A stretch of 64,000 nucleotides of DNA from Saprospiraceae bacterium. GTDB lineage: Bacteria > Bacteroidota > Bacteroidia > Chitinophagales > Saprospiraceae. Below are positions 10,657 to 18,824 of the stretch, in pieces; positions within the stretch are counted from its first letter, which is position 1; each line of letters begins with the position of its first letter. Position numbers and translations under genes: made by a program. The stretch spans positions 3,022-67,021 of the forward strand of contig JADKAE010000021.1 in NCBI GenBank assembly GCA_016715405.1. The letters run 5' to 3'. The notes beneath the pieces are model-generated. The model was given only the letters and a program-made list of their open reading frames with translations. It did no database searches and was not told where the DNA came from.

Positions 10657-10723
10657 GTGAACAGTGAACTGTGAACAGTGAACAGATCAAGGAGCAGTTC
10701 ACAGCTCACTGTTCACAGTTCAC
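10657..10723. terminator. Imperfect inverted repeat with direct-repeat arms (probable terminator/REP-like)
   Basis: The left arm 10664-10683 and right arm 10704-10723 pair over 20 bp with one mismatch, around a 20-nt loop. Both arms consist of GTGAACAGTGAACTG-type direct repeats. On the minus strand the hairpin follows, and slightly overlaps, the end of the YbaB gene, and leads into a T-rich run. Either a terminator or a repeat family could explain it. Confidence 0.6.
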
Positions 10724-11028
10724 TTAAAAAGGCCTTCCAGCCCGGGAGGAATCATATTTTGGATCATATTCTGGCTTTCGGCGGCTTCTTTTTCGGCGGC
10801 GAGGGCCAGCGCGCGGTTGACGGCCACCGTGACGAGGTCTTCTACCTGCTCCTGGTCATCCCACTCTAGCAGGGTTTTGTCGAATTTGATGTTGAGTATT
10901 TCACGGGCGGCATTGGCGGTCACTTTCACGGCGCCGTCGCCGGCTTCGGCTTCAATGGTTACAGCTGCCAGCTTTTCGTGCATGGCTTTTTGCTGTTCTT
11001 TTGCTTGTGATAAAAGGTCTCCGAACAT
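10720..11028 (-). CDS. YbaB/EbfC-family nucleoid-associated protein
   Basis: 102 residues, starting MFGDLLSQAKEQQKAMHEKL and continuing with the family's helix-strand-helix pattern (VKVTANAAREILNIKF, VEDLVTVAVNRALALA). YbaB proteins are small dimeric DNA-binding proteins that shape the nucleoid and are often found beside recR/dnaX. Here the gene stands between two LamG-protein genes instead. Length and ends match the family. Intact. Confidence 0.9.
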   Translation of the reverse strand: MFGDLLSQAKEQQKAMHEKLAAVTIEAEAGDGAVKVTANAAREILNIKFDKTLLEWDDQEQVEDLVTVAVNRALALAAEKEAAESQNMIQNMIPPGLEGLFK

Positions 11029-11065
11029 TATTATGTGGTTTATGGATTTGGAATGGAATTGGTTT

Positions 11066-11116
11066 GTTTAGAAGGGTTTAGTGCATTCGCAGTTTAGCGT
11101 TAGGGTTTAGTTGTCG
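11066..11116. repeat. Partial, rearranged copy of the MITE-like element at 17960-18152
   Basis: The stretch carries GTTTAGAAGGGTTTAG followed by TGCATTCGCAGTTTA. That is the inverted right end of the 17960-18152 element, with one change in the 16-bp end. It is joined directly to GCGTTAGGGTTTAGTT, which belongs to the left part of that element. It looks like an internally deleted or chimeric copy. Confidence 0.65.
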
Positions 11117-11192
11117 GTTGTTCGGTTGTTTATAGGTTTATAAGTTTATTGAACGACAACCGAAAACAAAAGTCGCCCCCTCTCCCCCTCTC

Positions 11193-11978
11193 TCACTCTC
11201 CCACTCCCCGTATTTCTCCGGGCAAAAAGCGGGAGGCGTAGCAATCCTGTTGGGCGTTTTCCACGGGGTAGCGGCTATACAACTCCCAGACGGCTTCCTC
11301 CGGGAGTGCGTAATCGTATATGCGCAATTCATCCAGGACGCCTTTGAAGCGCTCGGCGCGGCCGCCGCGGAGGCAGGGGCTGTTGGAAAACGACAACAGC
11401 GCCTCGTTGCTGATATCTACGCCGCTGCAGCGAAATCCCCTCTTTTGGGGTACGCCGTTGATATACGTCTTGGCTTCAAAGCCTTCGCGGGTCAGTGCGA
11501 AATGCATCCACCTGGTGCTATCGAGCTTGGGTGATATCTCGTCGTAGTATTTGGCGGGGTTTTCGAACAGCCTGGTATCTACTATTCGGTCGTTCTGGTC
11601 GAGCAAGAGGTCGAGGTGGCTGTATTCGTCGCAAAGTTCGCGTTTGGAGAGCATACTTTGGGCGAAAGCCGATTGTTTTTCGGTTTTAAAATAAAAACTG
11701 ACGGTAAAATCAGTAGTACCGAAATAGCGGTTGACAAGTCCCTCAAACTCAATAAAATCATTAATGCCGTCAAAAAGCAGTCCGTCGTCTTCGATGCCGC
11801 ACCAGCATTGAATATCGCCGTACATAATGCCATTAGAGCCCTTTCCGCTATCGTCGCGCGCGTCACATTGGTTGAAGGAATAATAGGCTACCAGGCCGTT
11901 TTCCAGGATGTGGGAGGAAGGGGCCAGGGCCAGCAGTGCGCAAAGCGGAAGGGAGGCAACAAGGGCAAATCGGCGCAT
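11193..11978 (-). CDS. LamG-fold secreted protein, paralogue of 9323-10558 lacking the sorting domain
   Basis: 261 residues from the start at 11978, which gives the signal peptide MRRFALVASLPLCALLALAPS. A single LamG jelly roll follows (ENGLVAYYSFNQCDARDDSGKGSNG ending in FKGVLDELRIYDYALPEEAVWEL), close in pattern to the paralogue two genes away. It ends at ...CYASRFLPGEIRGVGE, about where the paralogue enters its type IX sorting domain (CDVVYLPRAFTPNGD). The C-terminal domain is therefore missing, by true truncation or by a frameshift near 11210. Without that domain it may remain periplasmic. Confidence 0.8.
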   Translation of the reverse strand: MRRFALVASLPLCALLALAPSSHILENGLVAYYSFNQCDARDDSGKGSNGIMYGDIQCWCGIEDDGLLFDGINDFIEFEGLVNRYFGTTDFTVSFYFKTEKQSAFAQSMLSKRELCDEYSHLDLLLDQNDRIVDTRLFENPAKYYDEISPKLDSTRWMHFALTREGFEAKTYINGVPQKRGFRCSGVDISNEALLSFSNSPCLRGGRAERFKGVLDELRIYDYALPEEAVWELYSRYPVENAQQDCYASRFLPGEIRGVGE

Positions 11979-12065
11979 GAGCAGGGAGATTTGTCCAAAG
12001 ATAGGCAGTCTGGCGGTAGAAGTCAAGTTTTTGGACTTAGTCCCAAAGTCTCCCTATGATTTCGG

Positions 12066-13067
12066 CTAATTAATTCCGCTATACCGTTCCACAAAAGCCT
12101 TCATCTCGTCCACCATTTCGGGAGAGCCCATGGCGATTGTAGCGCGCTGGTGCAGGTCGTGGACCTCCAGGTCGAGTACGCGTTCCAGTTGGGTGGTGAT
12201 GGCTTTGCCGCCCGCTTGCTCTACGATAAAGCTGAGCGGATTGCATTCGTATACCAGTCGCAATTTGCCCTGTGGGTATTTGCGGGTATTGGGATACAAA
12301 AAGATGCCTCCCTGTAAGAGGATGCGGTGGATATCAGACACCATAGAGCCGATATAGCGCAGGCGCAGGTTCATATCGGAACACTGGTCGATATAGCGGC
12401 GCATGTCTACGTCGAATTTGAGGTAGTACCCCTGGTTGACCGAATAATAATTGCCGCGCTGGGGGATTTGAATGTCGCGGTGCGACAGGCAGAATTCGCC
12501 GATCGTGGGGTCGAGGGTGAAGGCGTTTACGCCACGGCCGGTACTGTACACCAGTAGCGTAGAAGTACCGTAAAGCACGTATCCTGCGGCCACCAGTTGC
12601 GAGCCTTTTTGCAGAAAATCGGCCAGCGTGCAAGAGTCGCCGGTATCGCTTATGCGTCGGTAGATGCCGAAGATCGTGCCCACCGATACGTTCACATCGA
12701 TATTCGAAGAGCCGTCGAGCGGGTCGAACACCACCACGTATTTCGAGGGTTTGTCGTTGACGGTAGGGAAAGTGATGATCTCCTCTATTTCCTCCGAGGC
12801 CACGCCGGCGCATTCGCCGCTATTTTTGAGGCATTCGATCAACTTTTCGTTGGCGTAGAGGTCGAGTTTTTGCACGGCATCGCCGCTGGCGTTTTCCACT
12901 TCCGCCGTGCCGAGGATGTTGAGCAGGCCGGCTTTGTTGACTTCGCGGTTGACAATCTTGGCTGCTACGCCGATATCGCGCAGCAATCCGGTAAGTTCGC
13001 CGGAAGCAAAGGGGAAGTCCTTTTGCCGGCGAATAATGAATTCATCGAGCGTTATAATCCGGTTCAT
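12066..13067 (-). CDS. fbp: Fructose-1,6-bisphosphatase, class I
   Basis: 333 residues, full length. The metal-binding signature DPLDGSSN is at 115-122. Other class I landmarks are LDLYANEKLIE, VGTIFGIYRR, the substrate-binding NPLSFIVEQAGGKA and the C-terminal IAMGSPEMV. The enzyme removes the 1-phosphate of fructose 1,6-bisphosphate in gluconeogenesis, with Mg2+, in the cytoplasm. It stands alone and diverges from the ABC transporter gene. Intact. Confidence 0.97.
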   Translation of the reverse strand: MNRIITLDEFIIRRQKDFPFASGELTGLLRDIGVAAKIVNREVNKAGLLNILGTAEVENASGDAVQKLDLYANEKLIECLKNSGECAGVASEEIEEIITFPTVNDKPSKYVVVFDPLDGSSNIDVNVSVGTIFGIYRRISDTGDSCTLADFLQKGSQLVAAGYVLYGTSTLLVYSTGRGVNAFTLDPTIGEFCLSHRDIQIPQRGNYYSVNQGYYLKFDVDMRRYIDQCSDMNLRLRYIGSMVSDIHRILLQGGIFLYPNTRKYPQGKLRLVYECNPLSFIVEQAGGKAITTQLERVLDLEVHDLHQRATIAMGSPEMVDEMKAFVERYSGIN

Positions 13068-13210
13068 GGCTGGTTAGGTATAAAAGTCGCTATAAAGGTA
13101 ATAGGTTTTTGCATCGCCTGCCGGAGTTGTGGAGCAAATATTCTATTCATGCAACCATTATACGGCCTTGCGGGTTATATGGGTTTATATTTTTACGCTA
13201 AATTGGCCTT

Positions 13211-15006
13211 GTGAAGCAACTCGCCTACCTAAACCGCTATTTCCTGAAATACCGCTGGCATCTGCTGGGCGGTATCCTTTTCGTATCTATATCCAACTAC
13301 TTCCGCGTTTTGCAGCCGCAGATGATCCGCGAAGCACTCGACCTGGTAGTGGAAAATATCGGCTTGCACCAATTGTACAAAGGCGCCGCCCTGCAAAGCG
13401 AGTTATACCAGTCGCTGGAAGAATATTGCTGTATTTCGGCATATTGGTATTGATACAGGCGCTGATCATGGGCATTTTTATGTATTTCATGCGGCAGACC
13501 ATCATCGTGATGTCGCGGCTGGTGGAATACGATATTCGCAAAGAAGTTTTTGCCCACTACGAACGCTTGTCCACTTCATTTTACAGAAGGAACAATACCG
13601 GCGACATGATGTCCCGCATTACCGAGGATGTCTCCAAAGTGCGCATGTACATCGGCCCCGCCGTTTTATACGGCATCAACCTGATCTCCTTGTTTGTGAT
13701 GGTCATTTACGCCATGGTCAGCGTAAGTCCCAAACTCACGTTGTATTGCCTGGCGCCGCTGCCCCTGTTGTCGATATCCATTTATTACGTCAGCGACCTC
13801 ATCAACAAGCGCAGCGAGGTTATCCAGCAACAACTGGCACGCCTCAACAGCATTGCGCAGGAAGTGTATTCCGGTATTCGTGTGGTGAAGTCGTACGTGC
13901 AGGAAAAACCGATGGCGCAGCATTTTACCAAAGAAAGCGAAGACTACAAGGTCAAGTCGCTCAAACTGGCGAAGGTCGACGCCTATTTTTATCCGCTTAT
14001 GCTGCTCATGGTGGGCGCCAGCACGCTGCTCACCGTAGACATTGGCGGCCTGCAGGTCATCAAGGGCGAGGTGACGCCCGGCAACATCGCCGAGTTTGTA
14101 ATTTACGTCACCATGCTCACCTGGCCGGTGACGGCTATCGGCTGGATTGCTTCTATCATGCAACAGGCGGCAGCTTCGCAAAAGCGCATCAACGAATTTC
14201 TGCATACCGAATCAGATATCGTCAATCCGGTCGCCGCGCAGCCGGCTGCGCCGTTTAAAGGCCAGGTTGTTTTCGACGACGTCACCTTCGTTTACCCCGA
14301 TACCGGCATCCAAGCCCTCGAAAAGGTGAGTTTCAGCCTGCAGCCCGGCCAAAAGATGGCCATTATCGGCCGTACGGGCTCTGGGAAAAGCACCCTGGCC
14401 GAATTGCTGGTGCGCATGTACGACGTCACGTCGGGCGCCATCCGCATCGACGGCGTGGATATCCGCGAGCACAACCTCGACAACCTGCGCCGCCGCATCG
14501 GTTATGTGCCGCAGGATGTATTTCTTTTCTCCGATACTGTCGCGGGCAATATCGCCTTTGGGAAACCCGGCGCGCAGGAGGAAGAAGTGAAGGCTTTCGC
14601 CAAATATGCCGCCGTTTATCAGGACGTCATGGAGCTTTCGCAAGGATTCGAGACCGTCGTCGGCGAGCGGGGCGTTACGTTGTCGGGCGGCCAAAAACAA
14701 CGCGTGTCCATAGCCCGGGCGCTCATCAAAAAACCCGACATCGTCATTCTCGACGACTGCTTATCGGCGGTAGATACCAACACCGAAAAGCAGATACTGG
14801 GGTATTTCACCGAAGCGCTTTCGGATAAGACCGCCATCATCATCACCCACCGCATATACTCGCTGTTACAATTCGACAAGATCATCGTGCTCGATCACGG
14901 TCGAATTGCCGAAATGGGGACCCACGAAGAATTGCTTGCCCGGAAGGGATATTACGCCGAGATGTTTGAAAAACAATCGCTCGAAGAGAACGAGCAGCCG
15001 GTATGA
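13211..15006 (+). CDS. ABC exporter, fused permease and ATPase (MsbA/lipid-A-exporter-like; one frameshift)
   Basis: About 597 residues. The first 75 (MKQLAYLNRYFLKYRWHLLG...) lie in one frame and the rest in another, joined near 13430 where LYFGILVLIQALIMGIFMYF continues the membrane domain. Six TM helices are followed by a nucleotide-binding domain with Walker A GRTGSGKST, Q-loop VPQDVFLFS, signature LSGGQKQR, Walker B IVILDDC and H-loop ITHR. Walker B reads DD where the catalytic glutamate is expected (ILDDCLSA), so this half-site may be degenerate, as in some heterodimeric exporters. The start at 13211 is GTG and gives a normal N terminus. The substrate is unknown; lipid or peptide export is likely. 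Confidence 0.92.
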
Positions 15007-15045
15007 GAGTTTGTTTGGACATTCGTCAATTGGCTACAAGCGCCC

Positions 15046-15126
15046 AATTTTGTTTTATACTTCGTAGCGTTTTTCGCCGTAGCTGCCGGCTACGTCTGCA
15101 AAACGCGCCTCCTCTAAAACAAAATT
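15046..15126. repeat. Nested inverted-repeat element (81 bp)
   Basis: Outer arms AATTTTGTTTTA (15046-15057) and TAAAACAAAATT (15115-15126) pair perfectly over 12 bp. An inner pair GCGTTTTT/GCAAAACGC follows, and the centre CGTAGC-GGCTACG (15078-15094) is a hairpin. It lies between the ABC exporter stop and the DUF3276 promoter. It could be a terminator-like structure or a small mobile inverted-repeat element. Confidence 0.7.
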
Positions 15127-15186
15127 TGCTCGTTTTCGCGCAATCACGAAAGCCCAAACAAGCTCTGAATCTTTTCTGCGCTTTGT

Positions 15187-15216
15187 TTTGATATTTTAGG
15201 CAAATCTTTACATTTG
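15187..15216 (+). promoter_or_regulatory. Bacteroidota-type promoter for the DUF3276 gene
   Basis: TTTG (15187-15190), 18 bp, then TACATTTG (15209-15216) exactly fit the Bacteroidota sigma-A -33/-7 elements TTTG and TAnnTTTG. The start codon lies about 36 bp downstream. Confidence 0.75.
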
Positions 15217-15252
15217 TAAAGTAATGTCATTATTTCACTAAATATCAAAAAC

Positions 15253-15627
15253 GTGGATAACGATAGGGGCCAAAGGAGATTTGAGAGTGTGTATTCAAAA
15301 AAAGTTCGCGCAGGGAAAAGAAGAACCTACTTTTTTGATGTGCGCAGAACCAAGGGGGACGACTTCTATCTCACGCTTACCGAGAGCACCAAAAAGTTTA
15401 ACGGCGACGGCTACGAGCGCCACAAGATCTTTTTGTACAAAGAAGACTTCAATCGCTTCCTCGGAAACCTTGAAGAAGTGATCAATTATATCAAAACCGA
15501 ATTAATGCCCAATTACGACTACGACGAATTCAGCCGTCGCCATGACGAATACGACGACGAAGAGGATATGGGCGAATTCGAAGATACTCGTCGCAATACC
15601 AGTAAAGACGAGGAAATGACCTGGTAG
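15253..15627 (+). CDS. PUR-alpha-like nucleic-acid-binding protein (DUF3276)
   Basis: 124 residues. The core VYSKKVRAGKRRTYFFDVR ... DFYLTLTESTK ... KIFLYKEDFNRFL matches the PUR repeat proteins widespread in Bacteroidota and spirochaetes, which bind single-stranded DNA or RNA. The C-terminal tail is very acidic (DEYDDEEDMGEFED). It is intact, with its own promoter upstream and a hairpin downstream, so it is probably monocistronic. The start at 15253 is GTG. Its cellular role is not established. Confidence 0.9.
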   Translation: MDNDRGQRRFESVYSKKVRAGKRRTYFFDVRRTKGDDFYLTLTESTKKFNGDGYERHKIFLYKEDFNRFLGNLEEVINYIKTELMPNYDYDEFSRRHDEYDDEEDMGEFEDTRRNTSKDEEMTW

Positions 15628-15660
15628 TGATTGCGCGCCGCGCAATTTTTCCATAAAAGA

Positions 15661-15695
15661 TGCAGGGTTTACTACTTATGGTGGTAAACCCTGCA
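15661..15695 (+). terminator. Hairpin downstream of DUF3276
   Basis: TGCAGGGTTTAC (15661-15672) pairs perfectly with GTAAACCCTGCA (15684-15695) across a short loop. The T-run behind it is weak, so intrinsic termination is probable but not certain. Confidence 0.7.
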
Positions 15696-15864
15696 CTGCT
15701 AATAACCTTGGTGAAAAAAAATGTCCGCATCAAGCGGAATAAGTTCGTGGGGTTTTGGTTTTTCGGTGTTGTAACTATAAGACACAACTTGTGATCTTAC
15801 CCCCTACGCTGTCGAAAAAATCCTTTTACAAATCCTTTACATCGTTTTACACCCTAAAAACGAC

Positions 15865-15890
15865 TTGCTTCTGGCCTGCCTATACCTTTG
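15865..15890 (+). promoter_or_regulatory. Probable promoter of the lipoprotein gene
   Basis: TACCTTTG (15883-15890) is a perfect -7 element. A TTG at 15865-15867 could be the -33 element, but the 15-bp spacing is short. Confidence 0.45.
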
Positions 15891-15919
15891 TTGTATTATT
15901 TCACCAATCAAGCAAAGTC

Positions 15920-17002
15920 ATGAATATCCAAATCCTTGCTATTTTGCTAGTTATTCAAGCTTTTACCGCCTGCCAGCCGGCCCCGGACAATATACGTGTG
16001 TCCGCAGCAAGCATCGGTTTTCAATCCGCAGACAGCAGTAAACAAGACTCGGAAAGATCACTGTTACCAGCAGCTAATATCGTTTATCAATCTGTAGATA
16101 ACGGGCAGACGTGGCAGGACGTCAGCGCAGGACTACCCGGTGACGTGCAGCCTGAGAGTATTTTTACCGGCGCCAACGAAATCTTTTTAGGTACTCAAAA
16201 CGGGTTGTACCGCAGCAGCAACACCTCCACAACCCCGATATGGAGACAAGCGCTTTTCCTGTATGGAAGAATCACTGCTATTTTTCCCGGTCGTACAGGG
16301 CTATATGCATGTAGTTATGAACACGGTCTTTTTCATAACATAACAGGTACTGACATATGGATGCCCCTGACCAATACCTTGAAAGATAAGACGGTATGTA
16401 CGGTTTTGGAAACCGGTGATGGCGCCCTTTTCGTCGGCTGCGACAGCGGCATATACAAATCTGCAGATAGCGGACAAACCTGGAAACAGGTCTTTGCCGA
16501 AGGCATTGTCCTGAATATAGTAGAAATGGGCGGCGTGCTGATAGGCGGCGGCGTAAATGGCGTGCTGCGCTCGACCGATGGCGGCGAGCACTGGGATTAT
16601 GTGCTAAACGAAAACATCCTGGCCAAAAAAACGGGACTCATCGGAAATCAATTCGTCACCATCCTCGGCACCACTGACGCCACAAAGCTCATTCCAGAGG
16701 GTGTCACCCACAGGCTGCGCACTTCCGACGACGGCGGCAAGACCTGGCATCGGTTGGAGCGGGCCCTTTTTCCGGTCCAGGGCGTATACGACATGGACGA
16801 GCGCCTTTCGCAGGTGAAGGATCTATACGACATCATACAGGCGGGCGAATACCTGTTTTGCAGCTTTGATGCCGGTATCTTCCGCTCCTCCGATCAGGGC
16901 AAAACATGGGAGCCTGTTTTCCCTACCAACGGCCAGGTGTCGTTCAATTTAGCTGTTTCGGGCCAAGTGATTTATGCTGTACAAAAAAGTGCTGGGTGTT
17001 GA
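15920..17002 (+). CDS. Lipoprotein with sortilin/BNR-type propeller repeats
   Basis: 360 residues from the ATG at 15920, which gives a lipoprotein signal (MNIQILAILLVIQAFTAC, lipobox FTAC). The body has BNR/Asp-box repeats: SVDNGQTWQDVS, SADSGQTWKQVF, STDGGEHWDYVL, TSDDGGKTWHRL, SSDQGKTWEPVF. These form a beta-propeller like the VPS10/sortilin or photosystem-II-assembly Ycf48 folds, usually binding glycans or proteins. It is expected to be anchored in the outer membrane or periplasm. A longer reading to 15755 lacks a sensible N terminus. Intact. The ligand is unknown. Confidence 0.8.
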   Translation: MNIQILAILLVIQAFTACQPAPDNIRVSAASIGFQSADSSKQDSERSLLPAANIVYQSVDNGQTWQDVSAGLPGDVQPESIFTGANEIFLGTQNGLYRSSNTSTTPIWRQALFLYGRITAIFPGRTGLYACSYEHGLFHNITGTDIWMPLTNTLKDKTVCTVLETGDGALFVGCDSGIYKSADSGQTWKQVFAEGIVLNIVEMGGVLIGGGVNGVLRSTDGGEHWDYVLNENILAKKTGLIGNQFVTILGTTDATKLIPEGVTHRLRTSDDGGKTWHRLERALFPVQGVYDMDERLSQVKDLYDIIQAGEYLFCSFDAGIFRSSDQGKTWEPVFPTNGQVSFNLAVSGQVIYAVQKSAGC

Positions 17003-17058
17003 AAATATAGCTATTTTGTCGTGTATCCATTTTGCCATATTTTTATACCTCATTCACG

Positions 17059-17454
17059 ATGGAAAGAAGACAATTTATTCAAAAAGGCGCCACCGTAGCC
17101 CTTGCAGGTGGATTGCTGACAAACCAAGCTATAGCAATGCCTACAACTAAAGTATTTATCCACCACGTATATTTTTGGTTGGCGAATCCGGAAAGCGAAG
17201 CGGATTTGAATCAACTAATAGCGGCGTTGAAAAAATTGAGTGAAGTGCCCAATATTCAACAATTTCATATCGGCGTTCCTGCCGATACCCGTAGAGAGGT
17301 GATCGAAAGCAGCTATCAGGTATCCTTGTGTTTGTTTTTTGCCGATTCGGAAGAAGAAGCGATTTATCAAATACATCCCCTTCACCTTAAATTTGTGGAA
17401 GAAAATAAGCACTTGTGGAAAAAAGTGGTGGTTTACGATTCGGTAGATATTTAG
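17059..17454 (+). CDS. Tat-exported Dabb (stress-responsive A/B-barrel) domain protein
   Basis: 131 residues from 17059. The N terminus MERRQFIQKGATVALAGG is a twin-arginine signal (RRQF). The rest is one Dabb ferredoxin-like domain starting VFIHHVYFWLANPESEADL and ending HPLHLKFVEENKHLWKKVVVYDS, the usual pattern. Dabb proteins are dimeric barrels; some are enzymes and most bacterial ones are unassigned. Tat export suggests a folded or cofactor-bearing periplasmic protein. Intact. Confidence 0.85.
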   Translation: MERRQFIQKGATVALAGGLLTNQAIAMPTTKVFIHHVYFWLANPESEADLNQLIAALKKLSEVPNIQQFHIGVPADTRREVIESSYQVSLCLFFADSEEEAIYQIHPLHLKFVEENKHLWKKVVVYDSVDI

Positions 17455-17471
17455 CGCTTATTCGGGGCGAA

Positions 17472-17936
17472 CTATGTAAGTAGTTTTTTGATCAAAACAA
17501 CCTGTCCCAAATGATAATAGCTATGTTCGATCATACCGTCAATATTTCTCAAATAGGTGCCATATTTTTCATCCACAAAAACGGCGTGTAATTTTTCTTC
17601 AGGCATTTGTTCTACAAACTGGGCGAATTTTTCGGCATCGCTAAATAATTTATCTCTTAGCTGTTCCCAGTCTTCCTGTGATTGGATAGGCAGGAGGTCA
17701 AAGCTGTATTTGTCTTTGATATCCAGCGTGCCGCCTTCAAATACGTTCAAAATGCCGGCAATGTAATAGTGAATATGGTAGGTGAGCGCGGCAATAGTAT
17801 TAAATGTGCCCACCTTATGGGTAGCCAGTTGCCAGGTTACGTCCGATAATTGGGCTTTAAAATTGGTGTTGGCTACCCAGGTACCGTTTAGAATCACTTC
17901 CCGGAAGCGATTGGCTGATTGCGTTGCCAGGCTCAT
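17472..17936 (-). CDS. DinB-family protein (second copy type)
   Basis: 154 residues, intact. It is a four-helix DinB-like fold with metal-ligand histidines in IAALTYHIHYYI and MIEHSYYHLGQVVLIKK. It is not close to the DinB at 8596. It converges with the Dabb gene over a 17-bp gap. Its substrate is unknown. Confidence 0.85.
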   Translation of the reverse strand: MSLATQSANRFREVILNGTWVANTNFKAQLSDVTWQLATHKVGTFNTIAALTYHIHYYIAGILNVFEGGTLDIKDKYSFDLLPIQSQEDWEQLRDKLFSDAEKFAQFVEQMPEEKLHAVFVDEKYGTYLRNIDGMIEHSYYHLGQVVLIKKLLT

Positions 17937-17959
17937 TTTTATAAGATTTTAATGTAACT

Positions 17960-18152
17960 GTTTAGTAGGGTTTAGCGTTAGGGTTTAGTTTTCTAAACAT
18001 ACAGCTAAACCCAATCGCTATACCGCACGCCGTCAAGTTATGAGCATAACTTTTCCGGCTTTGCGGTATTATCCTTCGCGCCCGAGCTTAGGTCATGCCC
18101 AAAACTTGGCGGCGCGAAGGATAAACTGCGAATGCACTAAACCCTACTAAAC
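17960..18152. mobile_element. MITE-like element with perfect 16-bp terminal inverted repeats
   Basis: GTTTAGTAGGGTTTAG (17960-17975) is exactly reversed at 18137-18152. Inside are three consecutive stem-loops: GGGTTTAG/CTAAACCC (17981-18012); ATACCGCA/TGCGGTAT (18020-18069), enclosing the perfect palindrome arms AAGTTATG/CATAACTT (18035-18052); and ATCCTTCGCGCC/GGCGCGAAGGAT (18071-18122, 12 bp perfect). There is no ORF. A rearranged partial copy is at 11066-11116. Size, ends and internal symmetry fit a non-autonomous mobile element or a REP/BIME-type unit. No transposase is in the window. Confidence 0.7.
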
Positions 18153-18188
18153 AAATACATTTTAATTTATTATATAGTAACCCGCAAG

Positions 18189-18812
18189 TTAATCAATTCC
18201 TTTCTCACTTTCTTTCACTACTGCTTCACCTTCCCACAGTACTTTTTCGAGATAAGGTTGCGCTTTTCTAAAATTGAGCAGGTGCAAGTAGTGGAAATAA
18301 TTATCGAGGCCGAAGAGGAAAATGCCCTGTGCGATCACCGAAATTCCAAACCCCTGCCACAAAGCGACCCGGTCGGCGGGCATAGCGCAGCCTTTGGCGT
18401 GGAGGAATAAGCCGAAAAAAATATAGGACAAATCCAGTCCGATGTTGAAGATCAGCATTTTCTCAATATGGCGTTGCACTTCAAAGCGTTCCAGGCAGTC
18501 GCCTTTGCGGAATTTTCTGAAAAAGGCGTGATTGATGACCATCATGGATACCATAAAATTGATCATTCCCCATACCATATTCATCATCATAAAATAATAC
18601 CATTGGCCGCTGATCCAAATCAGGGCCACGATGCCCAGAACGATATTGAGCACGCTCCACCAGCCCAAAACGGCGATGTGCTTGCGCAAAATGCCCCGGT
18701 GCCGCACGTCGAAATCCCTGATCTCGTCGATGGGCTCGTGTAAATGGAGTTTGGACGAACTTTCCGTAAGGAAATAACGAAAGTGATACATCTTAGAAGC
18801 ATGGTGCGGCAT
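18189..18812 (-). CDS. Integral membrane protein, about four TM helices, unknown function
   Basis: 207 residues. After a 45-residue cytoplasmic N terminus, hydrophobic helices follow: LGWWSVLNIVLGIVALIWIS, MVWGMINFMVSMMVINHAFF, IFNIGLDLSYIFFGLFLHA and WQGFGISVIAQGIFLFGLDN. It resembles a conserved Bacteroidota membrane family (possibly DUF6992), but I cannot confirm the family. It follows the lyase gene at 18825-20207 with a 12-bp gap, so the two are probably co-transcribed. A role linked to aromatic amino acid or phenol traffic is only a guess from that position. Confidence 0.75.
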   Translation of the reverse strand: MPHHASKMYHFRYFLTESSSKLHLHEPIDEIRDFDVRHRGILRKHIAVLGWWSVLNIVLGIVALIWISGQWYYFMMMNMVWGMINFMVSMMVINHAFFRKFRKGDCLERFEVQRHIEKMLIFNIGLDLSYIFFGLFLHAKGCAMPADRVALWQGFGISVIAQGIFLFGLDNYFHYLHLLNFRKAQPYLEKVLWEGEAVVKESEKGID

Positions 18813-18824
18813 AACCGACTATTT

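Noticed and set aside
13211..13453. Programmed frameshift in the ABC exporter
   Set aside because: No slippery heptamer with a stimulatory structure was found, and the same kind of break occurs in many unrelated genes of the window, so an assembly indel is simpler.
15003..15191. Small ORF overlapping the ABC exporter stop
   Set aside because: It runs through the nested inverted repeat and shows no protein pattern; it is better explained as non-coding.
17960..18152. Telomere-like TTAGGG repeats
   Set aside because: Only isolated GTTAGGGTTTAG motifs within an inverted-repeat element; no tandem array and not at a replicon end.
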